A stretch of DNA of 64,000 bases from Impatiens glandulifera (taxonomy: Eukaryota; Streptophyta; Magnoliopsida; Ericales; Balsaminaceae), in contig NC_061866.1 in assembly GCF_907164915.1 (NCBI RefSeq), positions 27,359,905 to 27,423,904 on the forward strand. The letters are read 5' to 3'. The first letter of the stretch is position 1. Every line of letters starts with the position of its first letter. A program made the translations under genes and the position numbers. The notes under the pieces were generated by a model. It saw only the letters and a list, made by a program, of their open reading frames with translations, did not search any database and was not told the DNA's origin. Below, piece after piece: positions 9,566 through 19,277 of the stretch.

Positions 9566-12202
9566 CTATTCAGAATCTGTGAAGTCATAGGCACTCTTCT
9601 TTTTCTTCGGTTGCTGTTGCCCGGTCTGTTGGGAGGATCGTTGCCTTTTAGACCGGGACCGCAGTTGTTCCTCGACTTCGTCCTCGACTAGGTCGGCTTG
9701 CTGCGAAGTACCCGTAGTGACCGGTTCAGAGATTTCATTGAACATCTCGGCTATCTAAACTTTCTTAGGAGCCTCCCTCCGTCTCTTTTTCAGTGCTGAA
9801 GCGGAGGCGGCCGCCTTTTTCTTCTTCTCGTTATCCTTTGCATAGGCTTCCAGCCTCCGTGCTTCCCTTTCCAACCGTGCGGCATCCTCCGCAGCTCGGT
9901 TGGCCACTTTATCAGCAAACCCTGGGAACAGGGCCTCTCCTCTTTGAATTCGTGCGGCTTCCAATTCCGCTTCGGTCAGCTGAGACGATCGCGGCCCCTC
10001 TTTATCTTTGCTAGCTTCGGCGTCCAGCGCATCCTGGACCCTTTTAGCAACTTGAGCATCAGCCTCTATAGCCGCGGCGTCCGCGTTCTCCTTAGCCTTT
10101 AGAATTTCGGCCATCTGTTCGGTAAGTGTCTTTACTTCGGCCACGAGATTCTCGTTTGACTTTTCGAGTTCTGAGACCCGGTTAATTGTCGTGTCGACTC
10201 GTTCGAGGTCTTTCTTGAAATTTGAGGTCACTTCCTCCAGAGCTGCGGTTCGCTGAACACATTTCTCGCGCTCACCTGCTTCTTCCCACAGACCGATGCC
10301 GAGTTCTGAAAGTTGTCCTTGATGTTTTTCCAGAAGCAGCCTTGTCACGTCGGTAAACTTCACGGCCGAATCAACTATTCCGTTGTATTTGTCCTTGAAA
10401 GGTTGAAGTTCGGATACGTTGTGTTCTTGTATGCGGTCATCGATCCGCTCTGATATTGACATTTCAAGCTTCTGAAGTCGGTCTTCAACCCATTCTTTAG
10501 CAGCCCATTCTTTAGGAGGGTCTGAGACGGTGATTTCCGGTGGTGGTGGAGGTGGTTGCTCGGTGGGATCTGGATCGGCTCTCTCACTGGAATCTATCGG
10601 TGCAGCATTCTCAATTGGAAGATCTAATGTTGCCGCATCCTCCAAGATTGTTACCGCATTTTCCAAGATCGGTATCTCATCATCCTCCAATATCGGTGCC
10701 TCATCATCCCTTGGAGGTGTTGGACAGTTAACCGGAAACTTGTCGATTACTGGAGGAGTGTAGACCGGTACCTGCTTTTGGCTGCATATCGCTTCCAGCC
10801 GCTCTATTTCTTGAAGTATTTCCATTTTGCCTTTTGCAAGCTTTGTTAACACCCGCGGCGCTACGGTGTCCACCGATCCCCCCTCGTTGTACTCTTCCTT
10901 AATTTTCCGGATGCGCTTTCTTAATTTCCGAAGTTGGCTACTCGGTATCAGGAGACTGGTTCGGCATTGTACCTCCTGAATTGTGTTGGATTTTGTGAGG
11001 CGCAACATCAGGTCCTCTACTTCCTCCAATCTGTCGATGCATTCCTTTTGCGTGAATTTCGGTAGGATTTCTTTATATTTTGTACTGAACCGGTGCTCAT
11101 GCCATTCCAAATATAGGTTTATAACGTCCTCGTCTCGTTTGTCAATGCCCTGAAAGATTTTCTGGGCTAATTTATCGGCCTCTGCTTCGTCGGCCTCCTC
11201 CCTCTCCGTGTTGTAGCCTTCATCATTGGCTACTTTATCAGCCCCGTCTTCACCCTCGGTGGCCTCAGGATTGGTGTATGGTTCGGCATCGTTTGGACTT
11301 CGAGCCGACTGATCGTCGTCATCGACTGTTCTATCATCGGTCTTTTCCGTGTCGGTTTGCTCAGAGGCCCATTCCTCTTCTTCTGTCTGTTGTGGTGGGT
11401 CTACGAAGGTTATCTTTTCTTTCCCTTTTCCTCCGGTCTTTGCTTTTGCCGGGGCATCTTTCTTTGCGGCTTTCTTCTTTCGGCCACCTGTGGAACTGGA
11501 GGCCGGCTGCGTTCTTTTAAGGAATTGCCTCGATCTAATGAGGCAACGTTTTGCTACCGCAACACCGGGACCGACGTTGATATTCAAGTGGAGGAAAATC
11601 TTACCGAGGGGCACGGCGTATCCCCACGACCGGGTTGAATCCGGTTTCACCATGTCCATGAGGTTGCCGAACACTGATCTTGCCCAGTTGACCTCTTTTC
11701 CTTCCATCAGACCGATCAACATCTTGATTTTGTCTTTGGTAAGGTTGCTGAAGTTTCCTCCCCTCGCTAGTATCGCCCTAGCGAAAATGTCACATGCCGG
11801 GATATACTCCGGCCTCAGCGTTTGTTTACTCCCGGATGTTGTGATTGGCTCAGTGGTTGCCGATAAAATGTGGCAAGCCGCCTCAAAGGTGTCATGGTCT
11901 ATTTCTGCCGTTGCATCCTGGCCGGTTGTTGGGAGATGCAAGCTCTCGGCCACCAATGCTTCGGTGATCTCGATTTGGGAACCGCAAACCGTCGCGATGA
12001 TCCTGTCGTAGGAGATGGTTGCGGTGCTGAAGAATTCTTCGACCGCATCTTTATAAATTACGTGAGGACCGCCTAGGAAATATCCCAGACCGGTTTTAAT
12101 CAGCCGGTCAATGACTGCTTTCGCCTCGGTCGTCCCATTCAGCCGGATTTCCTCGAAATCCACTTGAGAATAGAGTTTGAACAATGCCGACTCACGACCC
12201 AT
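9566..12202 (-). pseudogene. Accessory ORF A, one nonsense codon (878 codons if read through)
   Basis: The ATG at 12200-12202 opens 815 codons to a TAG at 9755-9757. The frame then stays open to 9566 and ends YDFTDSE, matching YDFSDSE in element 2, so the TAG is a lesion. Residues 1 to about 215 form the domain shared with ORFs B and C: YFLGG, an EFF-A block, LHLPTTG, a VNW block and VGPG. Next come a lysine-rich nuclear-localisation-like stretch (about 235-265), a long acidic region, a proline run near 555, a coiled coil (about 600-760) and a basic KKRRRE tail. No signal peptide or catalytic motif is seen. The function is unknown; a nuclear or capsid-associated accessory role is inference. 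Confidence 0.8.
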
Positions 12203-12306
12203 GTTAAAAGAGTTTGAGAATGAGAGAAAACCGCTTCAAAGAGTTTAGAAAACTTAGAGAGAGAAAGTGAATTCGCGTGAGAATGAAAGAGAATGACCGA
12301 TGGTCC

Positions 12307-12314
12307 CTTTTATA
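12307..12314 (-). promoter_or_regulatory. TATA-like box upstream of ORF A
   Basis: TATAAAAG on the minus strand lies about 105 bp before the ORF A ATG. It is kept in element 2 at 54339-54346 at the same distance, in a similar CTATAAAAGGGAC setting. It resembles the box in the LTR. Confidence 0.6.
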
Positions 12315-12747
12315 GACGCGGTTTGGAAGCCCAACCGTCCCATCATTAATGGGCGGGAATTTTCCCTCCAAAGTGAAAAGTCGCCAAACTGTGGGCGGTA
12401 AACAAGAAAAGGTGGGCGGCAAGTTTGAGCGGGAGATTTCCCTCCAAAACCCTTTGCCTATGTCATGGATGACGTATTATGTTCCTTGAAGCCGAATGAT
12501 TGAGCGGTTTCGAAGTCTAACCAGACATTTTGATCGATCAGAGTGTTAACAGTTTTATAAGACCGGATAAGTACGCGGTTATAGGTTGAAAATGTGGACC
12601 GGTTACTTAGATAAGTGTTCAAAGAATTTAAGAAGACACGGTCATTTAAACTGAAATGATAATGGAATTCAAGAAATATCAGATGAATAAAACCGATTAT
12701 AAGATTCGGTACAGGAATAGGCATACAGAAGCAATGAAAAATATAGC

Positions 12748-13452
12748 CTATTCAACAGACATTCTCCAGAGTCGTTCTCTTGCCGAACCACTGTTGAGGA
12801 TGTTTGAAGAGGAAGCCGGTGTGCCCGGTCCGAACTCTGGTCGATACTTAAGAATCAGCTTGCTGATATGCGGTGCATACCCGAGACCCTTCTTGGTCAG
12901 CACCATATTCTTTAAGTTTTCCCAAATGACCGATGACCAGTTGATGGCCGATTTGTGAAGAATGTTGGCCATGATATTGTAGGTATTCCTGGAATACCGT
13001 TGATTGGGTGATTGACACAGAATTGACCTGGTCACGATTTCGAGCAATAGCTGACCGTGACTAGCAAGTTGGGTTTTTGGCCCAAACTGTTCCACCGGAA
13101 GAGGGGTGGCCGACAAGTAGAGCGCGGTTTCAAATCCCGCAAGGTCCTGAATAGCCGGGAAGTCAGAGAAACCTTCAGCGGGTAGACCGAATAGTGAGGA
13201 AAATTCATCCTCGTCGATCCAGAATGTGTGGTCTCTGACAGTCGAGACGATGTATTTTCCTCTGATGCAGGCGCTTCGAAAGAAGGCCTTGACATCATCT
13301 AGAAGGATTGGACCGGCCTCTTCAAGAAACGGTTGAAGACCGGTTTCAGCGAGAGAGTCATACATGATTCTCTGCTTAGTAGTGCAATCCCTTATGTCCG
13401 TGCAAGATTCGAAATCAATGCATAGGAAGTTTCCCAGAGTTCTGCTCGGCAT
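12748..13452 (-). CDS. Accessory ORF B (234 aa), paralogue of A and C
   Basis: This is an intact ORF starting MPSRTLGNF. It has the shared domain and little else: LQPFLEEAGP, VKAFFRSACIRGKYIV, FGLPAEG, a MANILHKSAINWS block and FGPGTPASSS near the C-terminus. The copy in element 2 (start 55518) is also open and nearly colinear, so the frame has been kept under selection or is young. The family resembles retrotransposon-borne plant proteins of unknown function. I recognise no enzyme motif, zinc finger or membrane segment. Confidence 0.82.
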   Translation of the reverse strand: MPSRTLGNFLCIDFESCTDIRDCTTKQRIMYDSLAETGLQPFLEEAGPILLDDVKAFFRSACIRGKYIVSTVRDHTFWIDEDEFSSLFGLPAEGFSDFPAIQDLAGFETALYLSATPLPVEQFGPKTQLASHGQLLLEIVTRSILCQSPNQRYSRNTYNIMANILHKSAINWSSVIWENLKNMVLTKKGLGYAPHISKLILKYRPEFGPGTPASSSNILNSGSARERLWRMSVE

Positions 13453-13542
13453 GGTTTCGGTATAGAGAGAGAAACGGGATTCAAGAAGAAGAGAAGTGAT
13501 TTTTGTACTTTCGGATGTGATAAAATGAGGAGAGGAAGGCTC

Positions 13543-13550
13543 CTTATATA
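13543..13550 (-). promoter_or_regulatory. TATA-like box upstream of ORF B
   Basis: TATATAAG on the minus strand lies about 91-98 bp before the ATG at 13452. Element 2 has the same word at 55607-55614, about 90 bp before its ORF B start. Confidence 0.6.
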
Positions 13551-13953
13551 GGATCGGTTTTGGAGGGAAAATCTAAGCATTGATGGTCAGTTTTGTTTTA
13601 TTAAGGAAAGGAATCTTTACCTTTTCAAGTTGCATGGGGAAGTGGCAAATTGCAGGGCCCTAGGTAAATGTTAGTTGGGAAGTAACCGGTTCGGTTGGAT
13701 ATTAAATGTACGGGTGGTTGGGAGTTATCTCATTAATTGGGTTTATCTCATTAAATGCATTTAACACATAACCGATATTAAATAGATAGAAACCGAAAAT
13801 GGTAGAGACAATGCCGAAAATGGCATACATGAGCGATGAAGAAAACAAATAAAACCGAAATTGACATGGATGAAGCCGATATGATCAAACTTGAGTTGGT
13901 TAAGGATACATCCGGTACATGCTGTAAAACGACCGGATGCAGGAAGGAGTCAC

Positions 13954-14709
13954 TTAACGGGCGCGGGGATTGAATTCTTGAGGGAGGTTGAAGTTCCTCC
14001 TCCTCCATTCTCTCTCAAACCGATCATAGAATGAATCGAACGTCTCTCTGGTTAATACCTGGGCCTGGTTCAAACCCTCGCCAGGACAGGTTGGAACACC
14101 AAGTTCCACCAGAAGGGTGCTTATTTGTGGAATAAGACCGACCGACCGGATGTTGACCATCCAGATGAGAGTGTCGAATAGCACCCGGGACCAGTTGACC
14201 GGTGTGCTGGTGATGATGGCCGCCATCATGTTGAAATTCGCCGCGCAATAGGTGTTGGTGACATCTCTTCCAAAGATGCCCCTTCCTATTACATCGTTGA
14301 GAAGCTGATACTCAGCCCTCAAGAGAGACTTAGAGCCATGATCATCAACAGGCTCATCCGACCGGGCAAGGGAGAGGGAGACCTCTGCCTTAATATCGGC
14401 CGGAGGATTGAGGTCTGTGATCCCTTGCTTGGGCAGACCGAAGCACCGAGCGAAGTCCTGCTCGGTGAAGTCGAAGATTATACCCCCAACCTTTGATTGG
14501 ATGTGGGTATCAAAGTGGGGTGTGCCCCGGAATACCCTGGCATTATAGTAAAATTCCAAGACGGATTCAGGGTAGATAGTTTGCTTGTCATCCAGAAAAT
14601 ACTGTAGGCTAGTATCTTCCAGTTTCTTGATCATCCGATACACCTCATAGTGTTCGGTACCAGAACAGGATTCAAAATCGACTTGGAGGATGTTTGGGAA
14701 TTGAGACAT
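13954..14709 (-). CDS. Accessory ORF C (251 aa), paralogue of A and B
   Basis: This intact ORF starts MSQFPNILQVDFESC. It shares with A and B the order of landmarks: YFLDD, LEFYYNARVFRG, FGLPKQG, LLRAEYQLLNDVIGR, FNMMAAIITSTPVNWS and CPGEG, followed by a basic tail with EWRRRN. It is the first extra gene after pol. The element 2 copy (56058-56811) is frameshifted near 56575. Function is unknown; only family membership is supported. Confidence 0.82.
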   Translation of the reverse strand: MSQFPNILQVDFESCSGTEHYEVYRMIKKLEDTSLQYFLDDKQTIYPESVLEFYYNARVFRGTPHFDTHIQSKVGGIIFDFTEQDFARCFGLPKQGITDLNPPADIKAEVSLSLARSDEPVDDHGSKSLLRAEYQLLNDVIGRGIFGRDVTNTYCAANFNMMAAIITSTPVNWSRVLFDTLIWMVNIRSVGLIPQISTLLVELGVPTCPGEGLNQAQVLTRETFDSFYDRFEREWRRRNFNLPQEFNPRAR

Positions 14710-14775
14710 GGTTAGGTTGCCTTAGTGAGAGAATGTTCTTGTGACTTGTGAGTGTTGAGGTGAGCGTTTGCTTCA

Positions 14776-14783
14776 CTTAAATA
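14776..14783 (-). promoter_or_regulatory. TATA-like box upstream of ORF C
   Basis: TATTTAAG on the minus strand lies about 70 bp before the ATG at 14709. It is kept in element 2 at 56873-56880, where the surrounding CTAGTATTTAAGTGAAG is identical. Confidence 0.5.
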
Positions 14784-15091
14784 CTAGTTTAGGGGCTATC
14801 CTATTGTCCAGGCATTGAATGGGATGACATGTATTAATTGCAGGATAAAAGATTTTGCATGAAATAGGCAAGTTTGCAGTCTAGGTGTCGGTCATAGGCC
14901 TGAACCGTGAAAGATATCAAAAGATCTTTACGTCTTTTTAGGCGCGACCATGTTACTTTGAAAGGGTAATGATGCAGAGCAGATATCCTTAACCTCTGAT
15001 AACTATTCCTCTTCTGTTTGAAATTCAAATAATCTAGGGTAACCTGCTTCCGAACCGGTCAGGTATCAGTTGTTCACCCCGATGCGGTTAT

Positions 15092-15107
15092 TTGGTGCAT
15101 GCACCAA
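15092..15107. repeat. 16-bp palindrome between pol and ORF C
   Basis: TTGGTGCATGCACCAA is a perfect palindrome about 120 bp past the pol stop. It is identical in element 2 at 57190-57205, although the surrounding spacer differs. Confidence 0.8.
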
Positions 15108-15226
15108 GTAGCCGGTCGGTTTACTCCATCTGATAGACTGTGCGGTTCTTCCACATACACCCCGAAGATTCGAAGTTCGACAGCTTAGGAAGAGTTACCG
15201 GTTTGTCTGCTTGAACCGGTTTCCCT

Positions 15227-18200
15227 TTAAGCATCCTTTGGAAGGATTTGGCTAATGTCGGTTAAGCCGAGAGTAAGCCTGAATTGAGAGAACTTAGCTT
15301 CCTGCAGCGGCTTCGTGAAGATATCGGCTACTTATTGATCGGTCGATACGTATTCCAGCCGGATATGCTTCAGCGTGACATGCTCTCGGATGAAATGATG
15401 CCTTATGTCGATGTGCTTGGTTCTAGAGTGGAGAACCGGATTGTAGGTGATCGCTATGGCACTCGTGTTGTCACAGAAAATCGGAGACTCTTCGGCTATG
15501 ATACCGAAGTCCTTCAGCTACTGTTGGATCCAGAGGAGTTGAGAACAGCAACTTCCGGCCGCCAGGTATTCAGCCTCTGCAGTGGATGTAGCCACCGATG
15601 TCTGTTTCTTGCTGTGCCATGACACCAGTCGGTCACCTAGGAACTGACATGTTCCACTGGTGCTTTTCCTGTCGATCTTGCACCCTGCATAATCTGCGTC
15701 TGAGTAGCTTGTTAGATTAAAAGATGAGTCCTTTGGGTACCACAGACCGACATCAGGTGTGCCCTTTAGATACTTTAGTATTCTCTTTGCGGCTGTGTAA
15801 TGGGATTGCTTTGGATTTGCTTGGAATCTTCCACACACACCAACTGCAAACAGGATGTCCGGTCTACTTGCTGTCAGGTATAATAGGGAACCGATCATGC
15901 CCCGGTATGCAATCTGGTCTACCGATTGGCCTTCATCATCTCTGTCCAGTTTAATGGATGAGCTCATTGGAGTGGCCGCCGAGGAGCAGGTGTCCATACC
16001 GAATTTCTTTAGCAGCTCCTTGGTATATTTAGGTTGACTGATGAATGTTCCTTCCTTGAGTTGTTTAACCTGAAGGCCTAGGAAGAAACTTAATTCTCCC
16101 ATCATACTCATTTCAAACTTATCAGTCATCATTTTTGAAAACTTATCACATAATTTAGGATCGGTTGAGCCAAAGATGATATCATCTACATAGATTTGAA
16201 CAAGTAGGATATGTTCCTTCTTTTCAAATTTGAACAATGTCTTATCTACCGAACCGATGGTGAAGTCATGCTCTAATAGAAATGCGGTTAGTGTATCATA
16301 CCAGGCTCTAGGTGCTTGCTTTAGACCGTATAAAGCTTTGTTCAGCCGGTATACATGGTTTGGAAATGCAGCATTTTTAAAACCGGGTGGCTGTTCAACG
16401 TACACTTCTTCACGTAGGTCACCGTTCAGAAATGCACTCTTAACATCCATTTGAAACACCTTGAAGTTTTTGAAAGCAGCAAATGCAAGAAAAATCCTAA
16501 TGGCTTCAATTCTGGCTACAGGAGCAAATGACTCTTCAAAATCAATGCCTTCTTCCTGTTTGTAACCTTGAGCCACTAATCTGGCTTTGTTCCTCGTGAC
16601 CAAACCGTCCTCATTGAGTTTGTTTCTGAATACCCATCTTGTTCCTATGACCGATTGATCTTTCGGTCTGGGAACTAAGTACCAGACTTTACTACTCTCG
16701 AACTGGTTTAGCTCTTCTTGCATTCCCAAGATCCAATCTGGATCTGACAATGCTTCATCTATCCTTTTCGGTTCAATCTGGGATATGAAAGCTGAGTTAA
16801 AATATCCTTCCAGAAGTTGACTCCTAGTTCGAACAGGTTCTGAAGGGTCACCTATAATTTGCTCAAGAGGATGTTTACTATTTCTTCTGAGATTCAGTTC
16901 AGGGATGTCTACCAAATTACCGGTAACTTGACCAAGGCTAGACATGTCGGTAGGCTGAACGAGATTGTCAGACCGACCAACTCCCTCGGATTGGACCGAA
17001 GTGTCAGCTTCCTGTTGTGGAACAGCTTGATCCGGCTGGGTATCAATGATACCCATTTGGTCATGGACAAACCGCCTGAAGACCGGAGTCTCATCTTCAC
17101 TATCAGGATGAATAGCGTTATTTTCCAGTCTGTTGTGTAGATCAAAGCATGAGGCAGTATTGCTTTCAACCGATTCATCGAAAACAACGTGAATTGTTTC
17201 CTCCATGGTTGCAGTTCTATTATTATATACTCTATATGCTTTACTTACTGATGAGTATCCTAGCATAATACCGGTATCGGTCTTTGCATCAAAAGCGGTG
17301 AGTTGGGTTTTACCATTTATATGAATATAACATTTACAACCGAAAACCCTGAGGTACTTGAGTTTAGGAACTCTGTTAAAATAAACCTCATATGGTGTTT
17401 TGTTGTGAAATCTGTTTATCAAAGACCGGTTTTGTGTATGGCATGCAGTGTTGATAGCCTCAGCCCAAAATTTCTGAGCAATGCCGGAGTTGGCTATCAT
17501 GGACCGTGCGGCTTCCTTGAGAGTCCGGTTTCTTCTCTCGGCCAGGCCATTTTGTTGAGGAGTCCTAGCACTAGACAACTCGTGTCTAATGTCGGATTCA
17601 TCAAGATATGCAGTTAATGTACTATTAGTAAATTCGGTACCTCGATCACTTCGAATGCTATTGATACGAGTTGATTTTTCATTTTGCAACCGCTTAAGAA
17701 GTGTGATCAGGTTTGATACAGTTTCACGTTTAGATGGTAGAAATATTACCCATGTATATCTGGAATAATCATCAATAACTACCATGGTGTAAAGCATACC
17801 TCCTAGGCTAATGACCTGAATCGGTCCAAATAAATCCATGTGAAGAAGATCTAGGCATCGGCTAGACTGAATATTTCCATTACTCTTAAAAGATGACCTA
17901 GTTTGTTTACCCATTTGGCATGCTGAACAGACCTTATCCTGGTTAAATACTATATCAGGAATACCTTCAACTAGCTTTTTACCACGAATGTAGTTTAAGG
18001 TTTTCATGTTTAGATGGTTTAGTCTCTTGTGCCATAGCCAGGTTTGATCAGTCTTAGCTATCATGCATATAGGATATTCTATTCTTGTTTTCCAGTCTAC
18101 CTTATAGATGTTGCCTATCCTATTTCCGGTTAGTAGTACAATACCTTGAGAGTCCTTAACTAAGCATGCATGTTTAAGGAATTCTACCGTGTATCCGGCA

Positions 18201-18448
18201 TCACACATCTGACTAATACTGAGTAGATTAAAGCGTAGGTTTTCAACTAGAAGTACATTATCAATAGTTAGGTTACCATGGACAATCTTACCCTTGCCCA
18301 CAGTTTTACCTTTTGAGTTGTCACCGAAGGTAATTAGAGCACCGGTTACTGATCTGATGTCGATTAGCAAATTGCTATTTCCGGTCATGTGCCTGGAGCA
18401 ACCGCTGTCCAAGAACTATTCGGAGTTTCCTAGCCGTTTCTTTGGATC
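15227..18448 (-). pseudogene. pol: Copia pol: protease, integrase, RT, RNase H, with three stops
   Basis: In coding order: the protease active site DSGC, the GAG-pre-integrase and zinc-binding H/C region ([18 protein letters not shown]), the integrase core ([22 protein letters not shown]), reverse transcriptase ([30 protein letters not shown], whose YVDD is the catalytic pair) and RNase H ([19 protein letters not shown]). This order makes it Ty1/copia. Stops interrupt it at 18416-18418 (TAG for a Trp in element 2, just before DSGC), 15518-15520 and 15332-15334. The natural end is the TAA at 15227-15229, by comparison with element 2. The frame enters at 18448, next to a splice-acceptor-like site, and differs from the gag frame. 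Confidence 0.93.
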
Positions 18449-19277
18449 CTGCAAAATGTACATATTTACAACTGTTTGGTACCCACATTTACTTGGGTCC
18501 ACATGCGGTTAGTCCCTTAGGTACCCAAACTTTAATGAACCGGACGTTCTTCTTTGCTAGGGTTTTAACTGTCCTTTTTACACTTGGTCTGGTGTATTTC
18601 GGTTTTCCTTCAAATGTCCTAAATGGTGATGGTCTTTGATTCGGTGATCTATAGTTTGACCTACGCGGTTCAGGGAAATCTTTCTTATATTTGAGGATTT
18701 CTGCTTTTCTTTTCTCAAGGTCAAGCCATGAATCGGTTGGGCCAACATAATCGTATTTTAGCTTCTCTTCCCTATAATATGCGGTTTCCTCTTCTTCAGC
18801 TGTACAGGTGCTCTTAAGAAATTTTATAAAGGGGAGGTTTCCTTTTGTAGGCCTTGCTTTCTCTATGGGTTTTCGGTCTTTAGAGCTATTCCCTGTGTAT
18901 CCAAGACCACGCTTACAACGAGGATGCCTATAGTGTTTATTCATATTCTTTACTATATCGCTAGATCTCTTATATGCGGCCATCGTATATTGAAATCGGG
19001 CATTCTCTTCCTCAGTTAGTTCTCTAGTCGGTTCACTAGGTTGTTCGGTCTTAAGATCTAACTCGGTTTCCATAGTATGGGTATCATCAGATTGTATGAC
19101 CTCCGGTTCGGTTATGATGGGTACCTCTGGTTCTTTTGGAATAGGTATTATGGGATCGGTTCTAATGTTGAGATGCTTGGGTAGCATGGTTAGTAGGTTC
19201 TTATATTCTTCTACCATGTCATTCAATGCATTGTATAACTCATCTTTAGTAAATTCCTCACAGGGAGAGTCAAATAC
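18449..19277 (-). other. Candidate intron between gag and pol (829 bp)
   Basis: On the minus strand the left edge reads GAACAG/GTATTT and the right edge TTTTGCAG/GATCC, both acceptable plant splice sites. Removing 829 bp, which is not a multiple of 3, joins the gag frame after NEEQ to the pol frame at DPKK. Element 2 shows precisely this joined form at 60547/60548. Unspliced, the gag frame runs on for about 260 codons to the TAA at 18489. The alternative is a deletion between two CCTG words in element 2; both models share the same junction. Confidence 0.55.

Noticed and set aside
10375..12076. Several plus-strand and out-of-frame ORFs of 60-220 aa within accessory ORF A
   Set aside because: They are mirror frames of a GC-richer coding region. 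Their composition is unlike protein and they are not kept as units in element 2.
9566..12202. ORF A as an env-like glycoprotein, as proposed for Sireviruses
   Set aside because: There is no signal peptide, transmembrane segment or cysteine pattern; charged and coiled-coil regions point to a soluble protein.
18410..18412. Pol beginning at the first start-like codon before DSGC
   Set aside because: This codon is not ATG and lies just after a lesion (TAG for Trp). Element 2 shows the frame entering from further upstream.
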